Below, piece by piece: positions 40,963 through 53,475 of a stretch of DNA of 64,000 nt; the first letter of the stretch is position 1, and the number at the start of each line of letters is the position of its first letter. The position numbers were made by a program, and so were the translations under genes. The stretch covers positions 2,356,001 through 2,420,000 of the forward strand of contig NZ_JACYXC010000001.1 of the NCBI RefSeq assembly GCF_016031615.1, given 5' to 3'. The notes beneath the pieces are model-generated. The model had not been told where the DNA came from and did not search any database. It worked only from the letters and a program-made list of their open reading frames with translations. The DNA is from Streptomyces pactum (GTDB lineage Bacteria; Actinomycetota; Actinomycetes; Streptomycetales; Streptomycetaceae).

Positions 40963-41907
40963 ATGAAGGCCATCGGTGTCCACGAATTCGGCGGTCCGGA
41001 CGTTCTGCGCGTGCTGGATCTGCCTGAACCGCAGGCGGGCCCTGGTGAGGTCCGCATCCGCGTGCATGCGGCCGCCGTGAATCCGACCGATGTCCTGCTG
41101 CGTACCGGTGGTCACGCCGTCCGCATGCCCGGCCGGCGGCCTCCGTTCGTACCGGGCATGGATGCCGCCGGGGTGATCGACCAACTCGGGCCCGGGGCCG
41201 ACGGCCGACTCGCCATCGGTCAGCGGGTGGTGGCGATGGTGCTGTTCACCGGTCCGCACGGCGGTGCCTACGCGGAACAGGTCGTCGTGCCCGCCGCGTC
41301 GGTGGTGCCGGCCCCGGAAGGGGCCGACTTCCCGGAGGCGTCCACCCTGCTGATGAACGCCATGACCGCGCGCCTCGCCCTGGACGTGCTGTCCGTGCCC
41401 CGGCACGGAACGGTCGCCGTGACCGGTGCCGCCGGGGCCGTGGGCGGATACGCGGTCGAGTTGGCCAAGGCCGACGGGCTGACGGTGATCGCCGACGCCG
41501 CCGGGCGGGATGTGGAGCTGGTCCGCGGTTTCGGGGCCGACCACGTCGTGGAGCGCGGGGCCGACGTCGCCGAGCGGATCCGTGCGCTGGTGCCGGAGGG
41601 GGTGGCCGGGGCGGTGGACGGATCGATGCAGACCGCCGAGATCGTGCCGGCGATCGGGGACGGTGGCGCCCTGGCCGAACTCCGGGGCTGGACGGGGCCG
41701 GCCGGGCGGGACATCCGGGTGCACCCGGCGATGGTGGCCGATCGCATCGACGACACCGTCGGCCTGGACGCCCTGTGCCGCCAGGCCGAGAAGGGCGTTC
41801 TGACCTTGCGCGTCGCGGAGGTGCTGCCCGCCGCCGAAGCGGCCCGGGCGCACCGGTTGCTGGAAGGCGGCGGCCTGCGGGGGCGGGTGGTGCTGGACTT
41901 CTCCTGA
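40963..41907 (+). CDS. Zinc-independent NADPH:quinone-type oxidoreductase (MDR family)
   Basis: 314 aa. Seen: MKAIGVHEFGGPDVL start, AAAVNPTDVLLRTG (no zinc-binding Cys/His), FVPGMDAAGVI, and cofactor motif VTGAAGAVGGYAVELAKADG (about residue 150). No catalytic-zinc residues occur, so it belongs to the quinone-oxidoreductase branch. ATG at 40963 has a weak ribosome site. It may act on a quinone or enone and could be coregulated with the divergent exporter. Confidence 0.92.
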   Translation: MKAIGVHEFGGPDVLRVLDLPEPQAGPGEVRIRVHAAAVNPTDVLLRTGGHAVRMPGRRPPFVPGMDAAGVIDQLGPGADGRLAIGQRVVAMVLFTGPHGGAYAEQVVVPAASVVPAPEGADFPEASTLLMNAMTARLALDVLSVPRHGTVAVTGAAGAVGGYAVELAKADGLTVIADAAGRDVELVRGFGADHVVERGADVAERIRALVPEGVAGAVDGSMQTAEIVPAIGDGGALAELRGWTGPAGRDIRVHPAMVADRIDDTVGLDALCRQAEKGVLTLRVAEVLPAAEAARAHRLLEGGGLRGRVVLDFS

Positions 41908-42035
41908 GCGACGCCGCCCACCTCGCACGGTGGCGGCCGGCACAGGACGCGACGGCCGACAGCCGGCCGGGGCGGCCGACGCCGGCGGGGCGGGGCACCG
42001 TCGCTCCCGCCCGGCCGGCGCGGGGCCGGAGCCGT

Positions 42036-44183
42036 TCAGCCCGCCCGGCGCTGCACGATGCGGGTGACGTGCACCCGGGAGGGGCACTCCAGCTTGGTCA
42101 TCACCTGGCGCAGGTGGTTGACCACCGTCCACTCGGACAGCTCCAGCGCGCGGGCCAGGGTGAACACCCGCCACAGGTGCCGCTGCCGGGCGGCGTCGCC
42201 GCCGTCCGGTGCCGCGCGGACCGCGGCCTCCAGCGCGCCGACCACCTCGGCCGGGGCGCCGCCGTGCAGGAGCAGCAGCTCCATCGCCTCCCGGGCGGCG
42301 GCGTACGCCTCCCCGGCGCGGCCCAGGTCCAGCCGTACCCGGGCCAGATCGACCAGGACCGGGGCGAGCGCGTGCGGCTCGCCCAGCGCACGCAGGTCGG
42401 CCAGTGCGCGCAGCAGTGGTTCCTCGGCGTCCGGCGCGCCGCGGGCGGCCCGTACCCGGGCCAGCACCCGCCGGGCGCCGGCCGCGCCGCGCGGGTCGCG
42501 TGCCGCGTCCAGGTCCGCCACCGCCCGCTGTGCCCGCGCCTGAGCCGTCCCGGCATCCCCCGCCTGCCGGGCCAGCTCCGCGCGGGCCACGGCGACCAGC
42601 GGCCCGCCGTGGTGTTCCGGGCCGAGTACGTCGTGGAGTGCGGCGGCGCGGGTCAGCGCCGCCTCGGCACCGCGGTGGTCGCCGCGGGCCAGCGCCCAGC
42701 GTCCGGCCGCACCCAGCGCGTCGGCCAGGGCCGCGCGCTCCCCCTCGTCCGGCACGGTCCCGGCGCCCGGGGTGCGGCCGGTCTCGCCGTCCCCCGCCGG
42801 GCCGTCCCGCCGCACCGCGGTCGCCAGGGCGGCGATGGAGCGGGCGAGGACCCCGGCCGCCTCGGGCAGCAGCCCGTGCACGGTCAGGGCCTCCTCCAGG
42901 GCGAGGACCAGGCGCACCGCCTCGGCGTGCCGGCCGTCCCGCTGGAGGCGCCGGACCGCGGCGCGGACGTCGGGCATCCGGGCCGGGACCAGGGCCAGCC
43001 AGCGGGCCCGCTCGTCCGGGGCGCGCAGGCCCTGCCCGGCGGCGGTGGCGAACCGCAGGTAGTGGTCGGTGTGGCGGGCGTACGCCGCGGCCCTCTCCTC
43101 CGGCGACCGGGCGAGCTGCCCGCGGTAGTACCGGCGTACCGCGCCGAGCAGGCGGAACTCCGGTTCGCCGGCCACCCGCCCGGCGCCCACCAGCAGGCTC
43201 CTGCGGACCAGCGCGTCCAGCCGGCACATCGCCTGCCCCCTGCTGAGGTCGCCCAGCCGCTGCACGGTGAGCAGGTCGATGGAGGTCTCGCAGACCGACA
43301 GCCGCCGCAGCAGGGTCCCCTCCCCGGCGGTGAGCGCCCGGTCCCCCCAGGCCAGCGCGCCGGGCACGGACTGGTGCCGGGCGGGCACGTCCAGCGGCCG
43401 GCCGGGACAGGGGTACTCGCCGCGCCGCAGCGCCTCCAGCAGCGCGCCGGTGCTCACCGCGCCGACCGCGCGTGCGGTCACCTCGATGGCGAGCGGCAGC
43501 CCGTCCAGTTCGGCGCAGATCTCGGCGATGTTCCGCAGTTCACCGCTGTGCCGCACGTCGTCGCGGTAGTGCGCGCCCACCCGGTCCAGGAAGAGCTGGA
43601 CGGCGACCGAGCCGGCCGGGTCGCCGCCGCGGGCCGCCACCGGCAGCGGCGCCACCGGCAGCAGCTGTTCGGCGTAGACGTTGAGCGAGGAACGGCTGGT
43701 CAGCAGCGTCCGCAGACCGGGGCAGCGGTCCAGCAGGACGGCGAGGTCGGCGGCGAGCACCGGGGCCACCAGATCGGCGTTGTCGAGGACCAGGAGCAGT
43801 TCCCGGCCGCCGATCAGGGCGGCGGCGGTGTCCGGGTGGCCGGCGGTGTCCGGGTGGCCGGCCCCGGCATCCCCGGCGCCCAGCGCGGTGGCCACCGCGT
43901 GCCAGGCGGCGGTCCGGGTGCCGACGGCGGCGAGGTCGGCCACCACCGTCCCGGCGGCCGGGGCCCGGCCGGCCGTGCCCGCCGCGCCGCCGGTGCGGGC
44001 CAGGACGGCGTGGACCAGGGCGCTCTTGCCGACGCCGGCCGGACCGGTGACGGTCAGCAGCCGGACGCCGGGGTCGTCCAGCAGCCGGGTCAGTTCGGCG
44101 ATCTCCTGTTCCCTGCCGTGCAGCCGGGCGCCACGCGGCAGCCGCAGTTCCGGGTGGACACGTCGGTCGATGAGCTGGGTCAC
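42036..44183 (-). CDS. LuxR-type regulator with AAA/NB-ARC ATPase domain
   Basis: 715 aa. Seen: Walker A GPAGVGKSALVHAVL (about residue 38), Walker B ELLLVLDNADLV (about 140), a long TPR-like region rich in Ala/Arg/Leu from 330, and a C-terminal HTH (LARALELSEWTVVNHLRQVM), a LuxR-like element whose segment is close to the end of the protein. GTG at 44183 follows GAGGGGAG. This AfsR/MalT-like layout is typical of pathway-situated and global Streptomyces activators. Its target is unknown; it is not near the region 1 genes. Confidence 0.85.
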   Translation of the reverse strand: MTQLIDRRVHPELRLPRGARLHGREQEIAELTRLLDDPGVRLLTVTGPAGVGKSALVHAVLARTGGAAGTAGRAPAAGTVVADLAAVGTRTAAWHAVATALGAGDAGAGHPDTAGHPDTAAALIGGRELLLVLDNADLVAPVLAADLAVLLDRCPGLRTLLTSRSSLNVYAEQLLPVAPLPVAARGGDPAGSVAVQLFLDRVGAHYRDDVRHSGELRNIAEICAELDGLPLAIEVTARAVGAVSTGALLEALRRGEYPCPGRPLDVPARHQSVPGALAWGDRALTAGEGTLLRRLSVCETSIDLLTVQRLGDLSRGQAMCRLDALVRRSLLVGAGRVAGEPEFRLLGAVRRYYRGQLARSPEERAAAYARHTDHYLRFATAAGQGLRAPDERARWLALVPARMPDVRAAVRRLQRDGRHAEAVRLVLALEEALTVHGLLPEAAGVLARSIAALATAVRRDGPAGDGETGRTPGAGTVPDEGERAALADALGAAGRWALARGDHRGAEAALTRAAALHDVLGPEHHGGPLVAVARAELARQAGDAGTAQARAQRAVADLDAARDPRGAAGARRVLARVRAARGAPDAEEPLLRALADLRALGEPHALAPVLVDLARVRLDLGRAGEAYAAAREAMELLLLHGGAPAEVVGALEAAVRAAPDGGDAARQRHLWRVFTLARALELSEWTVVNHLRQVMTKLECPSRVHVTRIVQRRAG

Positions 44184-44381
44184 GACATCACTCCCCTCAC
44201 ATTTCCGGCGCCGAGAACGCCGGGAATGGGTAAGTACGTCAGGTCGACAGCCCGTCGGGCGCGCGCCCCCGGGCCGTCGCGGAGCGGAAACACCCGCCGC
44301 CCGCCGCGGCGCAAGGTGTTTCACAGGACCCAGGATTCGTATGGGACATGGTGCCCCACTGATGGATCGCTGGAGAACCGA

Positions 44382-44996
44382 TCAAGATCGCGGAACCCGG
44401 GCCTCCAGGAAACTGTCCACCAGCTCCGGCACGTAGTCGTCGGGGAACTCCGCCCCCGAGAGGAGCCGGCGGAACACCAGCGGCCCCAGCAGCTGATCGA
44501 TCGCCACATCGGTGTCGAGGTCCGGCGGCAGCTCGCCGCGCTCCTTCGCCTCGTCCACGATCCCGCGCAGCCCGTCGGTCCCCTTCCGGCTGCACGAGGC
44601 CAGCACCTCGGCGTACCGGGGGTCCAGCGGCGCCTGGTCGATGATCACCCGCAGCGCCCGCTCGGCCTTGGGGTTGTGCAGCATCCCGAGGAACGCCCGC
44701 AGCTCCCCGACGAGGTCCGCCCGCAGCTCCCCGGTGCGCACCACCGGCTCCACCTGGAACAGTTCGGCGAGCAGTTGCTGGATGAGCATCGCCGACTCCG
44801 GCCAGTGCCGGTACAGCGTGGTGCGGCCCACCCCGCTGCGGGCGGCCACGGAAACATGGGTCACCCCCGCCCAGCCGTTCTCGATGAGCAGATCGCTGGC
44901 GGCCGCCAGCGCCGCGGCCCGGCTGCGCTCCGCCCGGGGGTCCGGGCCGCGCCCGGCCCCGCCCCCGGAGGTCTCCCTGGTGCCGGCCTTACCCAT
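44382..44996 (-). CDS. TetR-family transcriptional regulator
   Basis: 204 aa. HTH: AASDLLIENGWAGVTHVSVA and SGVGRTTLYRHWPESAMLI; the C-terminal domain matches the TetR_C helical fold (ADLVGELRAFLGMLHNPKAE). ATG at 44996; the first 20 residues are Gly/Arg-rich. Just upstream CCACAGCTGGGTC and TGTGGGGCAGTTTGCGCCACA are possible binding sites. Target gene unclear; crcB lies divergent, 430 bases away. Confidence 0.9.
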   Translation of the reverse strand: MGKAGTRETSGGGAGRGPDPRAERSRAAALAAASDLLIENGWAGVTHVSVAARSGVGRTTLYRHWPESAMLIQQLLAELFQVEPVVRTGELRADLVGELRAFLGMLHNPKAERALRVIIDQAPLDPRYAEVLASCSRKGTDGLRGIVDEAKERGELPPDLDTDVAIDQLLGPLVFRRLLSGAEFPDDYVPELVDSFLEARVPRS

Positions 44997-45160
44997 CTCC
45001 ACGCTCCCCGCTGTGAGTCCGGTACTGTGGGGCAGTTTGCGCCACAGCTGGGTCAACCATACGGCCTCACCCCACCCCCGCGGAGGTGACGGCGGTAGCC
45101 TGGTGGACCGGGAGGAGCGCAGGACACCCCTGGTCGGGCGGCGGGCCGGACGTCTCCGGA

Positions 45161-45310
45161 CGGCCCCCGGAGGGCGAGGGCGCACGGCCCCGGACGGACG
45201 GCGGTGCACGGCCCCCGGAGGGCGAGGGCGCACGGCCCCGGACGGACGGCGGTGCACGGCCCCCGGAGGGCGAGGGCGCACGGCCCCGGACGGACGGCGG
45301 TGCACGGCCC
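45161..45310. repeat. 48-bp tandem repeat, three copies, upstream of crcB
   Basis: Unit starts CGCACGGCCCCGGACGGACG and repeats with a 48-base period (multiple of three, so several frames stay open). It fills most of the 430-base gap between tetR and crcB, which contains no supported gene. Confidence 0.85.
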
Positions 45311-45423
45311 TCGGGCGGGGCGTCGGCGCACGGCCCACGGACCGCGCGCCGGTGCACGGCCCACGGACCGCGCGTCGGCCGCGGCGCGGGACGGCAGGGA
45401 CGGAACGACGGCACGGACGGACA

Positions 45424-45858
45424 GTGACACAGGCACGGGTGGTGATCGCGGTGGCGATCGGCGGCGGCATCGGGACGGCGGCGCGGTACGGTGCGTCCCG
45501 GCTGTGGCCGACCCCGCCGGAGGCGTTCCCGTGGACCACGTTCGCGGTCAACGCCGTCGGCTGCGCGGCGATCGGGGTGCTGCTGGTGCTGATCGTGGAG
45601 ACCGGGACCGCCCATCCGCTGGTCCGCCCCTTCCTCGGCACCGGCGTGCTCGGCGGGTTCACCACCTTCTCCACCCACGCGGTGGACGTCCAGCGGCTCA
45701 CCGAGGCCGGACGGACCGGGACCGCGCTGGGCTACCTCGCGGCCACCGTGCTCACCGCGCTCACCGCGGTGTGGCTGGCGGCGGTCGCCACCCGGCGCGC
45801 GGTGGCCGTCCGGCGCGCCACCGGGGCGGTCCGGACGGCGGACGGGGGCCGGCCGTGA
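45424..45858 (+). CDS. crcB: CrcB-family fluoride channel subunit 1
   Basis: 144 aa, four membrane helices. Seen: AIGGGIGTAARYG, FPWTTFAVNAVGCAAIG (Asn of the pore) and GVLGGFTTFSTHAVD (the FTTFST phenylalanine-box). GTG at 45424. Known: Fluc channels are dual-topology dimers; two adjacent genes, as here, form a heterodimer. It overlaps the next gene. Confidence 0.94.
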   Translation: MTQARVVIAVAIGGGIGTAARYGASRLWPTPPEAFPWTTFAVNAVGCAAIGVLLVLIVETGTAHPLVRPFLGTGVLGGFTTFSTHAVDVQRLTEAGRTGTALGYLAATVLTALTAVWLAAVATRRAVAVRRATGAVRTADGGRP

Positions 45859-46373
45859 GCGGCGTGGCCGGGCTGCGGCTGACCGTCCTGGTCCTGGAGA
45901 GCGACGTGCGGCGGCACCGGCCGCTCTACAGCGAGATCGTGCACCTCGCCCACCGGGCGGGGCTCCGCGGGGCGAGCGTCTTCCGCGGCGTCGAGGGCTT
46001 CGGGGCCTCCTCGCGCATCCACACCACCCGGTTGCTGTCGCTGAGCGAGGAGCTGCCGGTGGCGGTGGTCGTCATCGACACCGAGGAGCGCGTCCGGGCC
46101 TTCCTGCCGGAGCTGACCGGCCTCCTGGGGAACGACGGGCTGATCACGGTGGAACCGGTGGAGGTGATCACCGGCGCGGCGGACGGCCCGGAGCCGGACC
46201 CGGCCGCGGACCGGGAGCCGTTCCCCGCCGAGGGCCGGCACGGCGGCGCCGACCCGGCCCGCGGCGGCCCGGAGCCGCACCCTCCCGCGGGCCCGGACGC
46301 GACCACGGATCCGGCCGGCGACGGCCCGGAGCCGGACGACCGCCCCGGCCGCGCCCCGGGCGGTCCGTCGTGA
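45855..46373 (+). CDS. DUF190 protein with disordered tail, inside the fluoride operon
   Basis: 172 aa. Residues 1-100 match DUF190: LTVLVLESDVRRHRPLYSEI, ASVFRGVEGFGASSRIHT, LPVAVVVIDTEERVRAFL. This is a small PII-like fold often found next to crcB. Residues 105-172 are Pro/Gly/Asp/Glu-rich. GTG 45855 overlaps the crcB stop, and its stop overlaps the second crcB start. A role in sensing or gating is a plausible inference. Confidence 0.88.
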   Translation: MSGVAGLRLTVLVLESDVRRHRPLYSEIVHLAHRAGLRGASVFRGVEGFGASSRIHTTRLLSLSEELPVAVVVIDTEERVRAFLPELTGLLGNDGLITVEPVEVITGAADGPEPDPAADREPFPAEGRHGGADPARGGPEPHPPAGPDATTDPAGDGPEPDDRPGRAPGGPS

Positions 46374-46744
46374 CCTGGCTGCTGGTCGTGGTGTGCGGGA
46401 TGGGCGGCGCGGTGCTGCGGTACCTGGTCGACCGCGCGGTGCAGCGCCGCCACGACTCGGCCTTCCCCTGGGGCACCTTCACCGTCAATGTCACCGGCTG
46501 CCTGGTGCTCGGCCTGGTGACGGGCGCGGTGGCCGCCGCGGCCGTCCCCTCCCGGGTGCAGGTGGCGCTGGGCACCGGGTTGTGCGGCGCACTGACCACG
46601 TACTCCACGTTCTCCTACGAAACGCTCCGGCTGGCCGAGGGCGGCGCCCGGCTGCCGGCCGCCGCGAACGTGCTGGCCAGCCTGGCCGCCGGGGTGGGCG
46701 CGGCCTTCGCCGGAGTGGGCCTGGCCCGCCTCTTCTGGGGCTGA
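46370..46744 (+). CDS. crcB: CrcB-family fluoride channel subunit 2
   Basis: 124 aa, four helices: VCGMGGAVLRYLVDR, FPWGTFTVNVTGCLVLG and LCGALTTYSTFSYET, the same three blocks as subunit 1. GTG at 46370 overlaps the DUF190 stop. Together with subunit 1 it would make the heterodimeric fluoride exporter. Confidence 0.94.
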   Translation: MTWLLVVVCGMGGAVLRYLVDRAVQRRHDSAFPWGTFTVNVTGCLVLGLVTGAVAAAAVPSRVQVALGTGLCGALTTYSTFSYETLRLAEGGARLPAAANVLASLAAGVGAAFAGVGLARLFWG

Positions 46745-46989
46745 CCCGCCTCCTCCTCCGGGGCCGGCCCCGCCCCTCGCCAGGGGCCCCGCGGCCAGGG
46801 TGCCGGGCCCGCCGACGGCCCCGGCCACCCGGCAGCCCCGGCGTCGGCGCACCCCGGGCCCGGAGGTCACCCCCGGGCCCGGCACCCGCGCACACCGGTC
46901 CGTAGCCCCCGAACGCCCCGGGCCCGGCATCGGGACACCCCCCGGCCGGCCCGCCCGCACACTCCTCACCGGCCCCACCGGGAACGCCC

Positions 46990-47940
46990 CTACGACCCCG
47001 GGCCGGCGCCCCCTCTGCCGCTCCCCGGGCCGTCCCGGGTTCCCGACGCGCCGAGGTGGCCGAGGAGCACCCGGCGCAGTTCCCGGGCGGCCCGGGTGGG
47101 GGCGACGTCCTTGCGGCGGGCGATCGCGATGGTGCGCCGCATCCCCTGGTCGGGCTCGAACGGGGTGACCCGCAGCCCGGAGCGGGCCGCCACCATGCCC
47201 GGTACCACGGCCAGCCCCAGCCCCGCCCGGACGAAGCCGAGCACGGCGTCCATCTCGCCGCCCTGCACGGTGAAGGTGGGCTCGAAGCCGGCCGCGTGGC
47301 ACGCGGCGATGGTGAATTCCCGCAGGTCGTAGCCGCGCCGGAACATCACCATGGGCCGCCCGGCCAGGTCGGTGACCCTGATCCGCCCGCCCCGGTCCCC
47401 GCCCAGCGGGTCCGGGCCGTTGGGCGCGGAGACCACCACCAGGTCCTCGCCCAGCAGCTCGGTGGTGGCCAGTGCCGGGGCGCCGCCGGCCAGCGGCGTG
47501 ATGATCAGCGCGAGGTCGAGCCCGCCCGCCGCCAGGGTGCGCACCAGGTCCTTGGAGCCGCCCTCGTCCACGAACAGCTCGACCCCCGGGTAGCTGCGGT
47601 GGAAGGCGCGCAGCACATCGGGGACGAGGCTGGCGCACAGGCTCGGCGGCGCCCCGAGACGGACCCGGCCCCGGCGGAGCTGGACGACCTCCTGCACCTC
47701 CCGGTGCGCGGTCTCGGTGTCGGCGAGGATCTGCCGGGCCAGCGGCAGCAGCGCCTGCCCGGCGTCGGTGAGGGTGATGTTGCCGCGCGCCCGGTGGAAC
47801 AGCTCGGCGCCCAGCTCGCGTTCGAGGGCGCGGATCTGCTGGGAGAGCGACGGCTGCGCGATGTGCAGCCGTTCCGCGGCGCGGGTGAAGTGGCGGGTGT
47901 CCGCCACGGCCGCGAAGTAGCGCAGCTGATGCAGTTGCAC
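46990..47940 (-). CDS. LysR-family transcriptional regulator
   Basis: 316 aa. N-terminal HTH: LHQLRYFAAVADTRHFTRAA and LHIAQPSLSQQIRALERELG; the rest is the type 2 periplasmic-binding-like effector domain. GTG 47940 is used because it starts the canonical MQLHQLRYF. It is divergent from sdhCAB with a perfect 23-base palindrome in between, so it probably controls itself and the sdh genes. The last 25 residues are Gly/Arg-rich. Confidence 0.93.
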   Translation of the reverse strand: MQLHQLRYFAAVADTRHFTRAAERLHIAQPSLSQQIRALERELGAELFHRARGNITLTDAGQALLPLARQILADTETAHREVQEVVQLRRGRVRLGAPPSLCASLVPDVLRAFHRSYPGVELFVDEGGSKDLVRTLAAGGLDLALIITPLAGGAPALATTELLGEDLVVVSAPNGPDPLGGDRGGRIRVTDLAGRPMVMFRRGYDLREFTIAACHAAGFEPTFTVQGGEMDAVLGFVRAGLGLAVVPGMVAARSGLRVTPFEPDQGMRRTIAIARRKDVAPTRAARELRRVLLGHLGASGTRDGPGSGRGGAGPGS

Positions 47941-47954
47941 GCCCCCATCATAGG

Positions 47955-47977
47955 TTCGATAGGCAGGGCCTATCGAA
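47955..47977. promoter_or_regulatory. LysR-type operator between lysR and sdhC
   Basis: TTCGATAGGC-AGG-GCCTATCGAA is a perfect inverted repeat with ten-base arms and contains the LysR T-N11-A form. It starts 15 bases from the regulator start and about 55 from sdhC. Confidence 0.85.
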
Positions 47978-48032
47978 ACGAGCCGCATCATGTCTTGGAC
48001 GCATCGCTGGCGGCGTCCCTATCGTCGTGTTC

Positions 48033-48737
48033 ATGGCACTGGCGACCCGGACGGACCGAAAGCCGTCACTCCCCCGCTCCGTATGGCGGTCCACCGTGGG
48101 CAAGAAGGCGGTGATGGCCGTCACCGGCCTGATCATGCTCGCCTACCTCTGCGCCCATCTGCTCGGCAACCTGAAGATCTTCTTCGGCCCGGAGGAGTTC
48201 AACGAGTACGGGCGGTGGCTGCGCCACGTCGGTGAGCCGTTCCTGCACCGCGAGTGGTTCCTGTGGCTGGCCCGGGTGGTGCTGGTCGCCGCGGTGGTGC
48301 TGCACGCCGTGGCCGCGTACCAGCTCAGCCGCCGCGACCTGGCCGCCCGCCCGAGCAAGTACGTCCACCAGCGGCAGCGCGCCAGCTACGCCACCCGCAC
48401 CATGCGCTGGGGCGGGGTGATCCTCGGCCTGTTCATCGTCTGGCACATCCTGGACCTGACCACGCTGACGGTGAACGAGAACGCCCAGCACGGCCACCCG
48501 TACGAGAACGTGGTCGCCACCTTCTCCACCTGGTACGGCAACACCATCTACATCACCGCCATGGTCGCCCTCGGGTTCCACGTCCGGCACGGGTTCTGGA
48601 GCGCCGCCCAGACCCTGGGCGCCGGGCACCCCCGCCGCGAGCGGGCCCTCAAGCTCGTCGCCAACGGTCTGGCGGCCCTGATGACCTGCGGGTTCATCTC
48701 CATCCCCGTCGGCGTGATGACCGGAGTCGTGAACTGA
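48033..48737 (+). CDS. sdhC: Succinate dehydrogenase / fumarate reductase cytochrome b subunit
   Basis: 234 aa, five membrane helices, the B-type single-subunit anchor with two haems. Conserved His residues are seen in YLCAHLLGNLK, LHAVAAYQLSRRD, FIVWHILDLTTL and GFHVRHGFWSA. Start ATG 48033 (GTG 48027 possible). TATCGT at 48018-48023 would place transcription at or within a few bases of the start codon, so it may be leaderless. Operon: sdhC-sdhA-sdhB. Confidence 0.93.
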   Translation: MALATRTDRKPSLPRSVWRSTVGKKAVMAVTGLIMLAYLCAHLLGNLKIFFGPEEFNEYGRWLRHVGEPFLHREWFLWLARVVLVAAVVLHAVAAYQLSRRDLAARPSKYVHQRQRASYATRTMRWGGVILGLFIVWHILDLTTLTVNENAQHGHPYENVVATFSTWYGNTIYITAMVALGFHVRHGFWSAAQTLGAGHPRRERALKLVANGLAALMTCGFISIPVGVMTGVVN

Positions 48738-48739
48738 AC

Positions 48740-50682
<1,943 letters not shown>

Positions 50683-50686
<4 letters not shown>

Positions 50687-51447
50687 GGCTCACCCTGCGG
50701 ATCTGGCGCCAGCGCGGTCCTGAGGAGCCGGGCGCCATGACCGTCTACCAGGTCGACGGCATCAGCCCGGACATGTCGTTCCTGGAGATGCTCGACCACC
50801 TCAACGAGGAGCTGATCCTCGCCGGTGACGAGCCGGTCGCCTTCGACCACGACTGCCGGGAGGGCATCTGCGGCGCCTGCGGCATGGTGATCAACGGGCA
50901 GGCGCACGGCCCGGAGCGCACCACCACCTGCCAGCTGCACATGCGGCATTTCTCCGACGGCGACACCATCGACGTCGAGCCGTGGCGGGCGGCGGCCTTC
51001 CCGGTCGTGAAGGACCTGGTGGTGGACCGGTCGGCGTTCGACCGGATCATCGCCTCCGGCGGCTACATCTCCGCCCCGACCGGCTCGGCCCCGGAGGCGC
51101 ACGCCACGCCGGTGCCCAAGCCGGTCGCCGACACCGCCTTCGAGCACGCCGAGTGCATCGGCTGCGGGGCGTGCGTGGCGGCCTGCCCCAACGGCTCGGC
51201 GATGCTGTTCACCTCCGCCAAGGTGGTCCACCTCAACGTCCTGCCGCAGGGCGCCCCGGAGCGGGAGTCGCGGGTGCTGGACATGGTGGGCACGATGGAC
51301 GCCGAGGGGTTCGGCGGCTGCACCAACACCGGTGAGTGCGCGGTCGCCTGCCCCAAGGGCATCCCGCTGCAGTCCATCTCCACCATGAACCGCGAGTACC
51401 TGCGCGCCTCGCTGCGCGGCGGCGCGCCGGGCCGTACCCGAGGCTGA
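50683..51447 (+). CDS. sdhB: Succinate dehydrogenase / fumarate reductase iron-sulphur subunit
   Basis: 254 aa. Seen: [2Fe-2S] CREGICGACGM with a later TTTCQLHM, then [4Fe-4S] CIGCGACVAACPNGS and a third cluster region CTNTGECAVACPKGI. ATG 50683 overlaps the sdhA stop. It passes electrons from FAD to the haem anchor. Confidence 0.97.
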
Positions 51448-51790
51448 CCCCGGTCCCGCGGGTGCCCCGCCCATCCGGGCGCGGGCGCCCTCGGGACCGG
51501 TTCCGCACCACCGGGGAGTCGCGCCGGACAGCCGCCCCCCGGTGGCCGGGGCGTGTGCCGATCGCCTCATCGGCCGCCATGCGCGCCCCGGCGGGCCGTT
51601 CTCGCCCGCACCCGGTCGCGACGGCCGCGATGCCCCGCACGCGCATCGCGGCGAAGGGGATCGTCGCTGACCGGGCGGGCGGGGACGGCACCTTTGTCTC
51701 CGCGGGCCTCCGCGGGCCTCCGCGGGGCTCCGTGGGTCTCCGACGGGCGTCCTTCCGCCGCGTCCGTCTCCGGCTGCTCCCGCGTCCACC
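51448..51790. other. Gene-free gap with short repeats
   Basis: After sdhB. GGGCCTCCGCGGGCCTCCGC and variants repeat near 51700-51745. No coding frame is supported. Confidence 0.5.
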
Positions 51791-51890
51791 GGCGCCGGGG
51801 CGCCGTTCCCGGACGGGCGCCGGGGCGCCGTTCCCGGACGGGCGCCGGGGCGCCGTTCCCGGACGGGCGCCGGGGCGCCGTTCCCGGACG
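51791..51890. repeat. Four perfect 25-bp tandem repeats
   Basis: Unit begins GGCGCCGGGGCGCCGTTCCC; copies start at 51791, 51816, 51841 and 51866. Each contains GGCGCC-GG-GGCGCC, so the array can form a series of hairpins. Confidence 0.9.
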
Positions 51891-51920
51891 GGGGTCCGGC
51901 GGGTGCCGGACCCCCGTCCG
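51885..51920. terminator. Strong terminator of the mmsA operon
   Basis: CGGACGGGGGTCCGGC and its exact complement GCCGGACCCCCGTCCG, four-base loop. It lies just after the mmsA stop on the minus strand. Confidence 0.85.
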
Positions 51921-51925
51921 GTCCG

Positions 51926-53419
<1,494 letters not shown>

Positions 53420-53475
53420 GGGGCGGACCTTTCTCGCGGTGGGCGGGACGGGGGTACGGGCGGGTCGCGCGGCGG

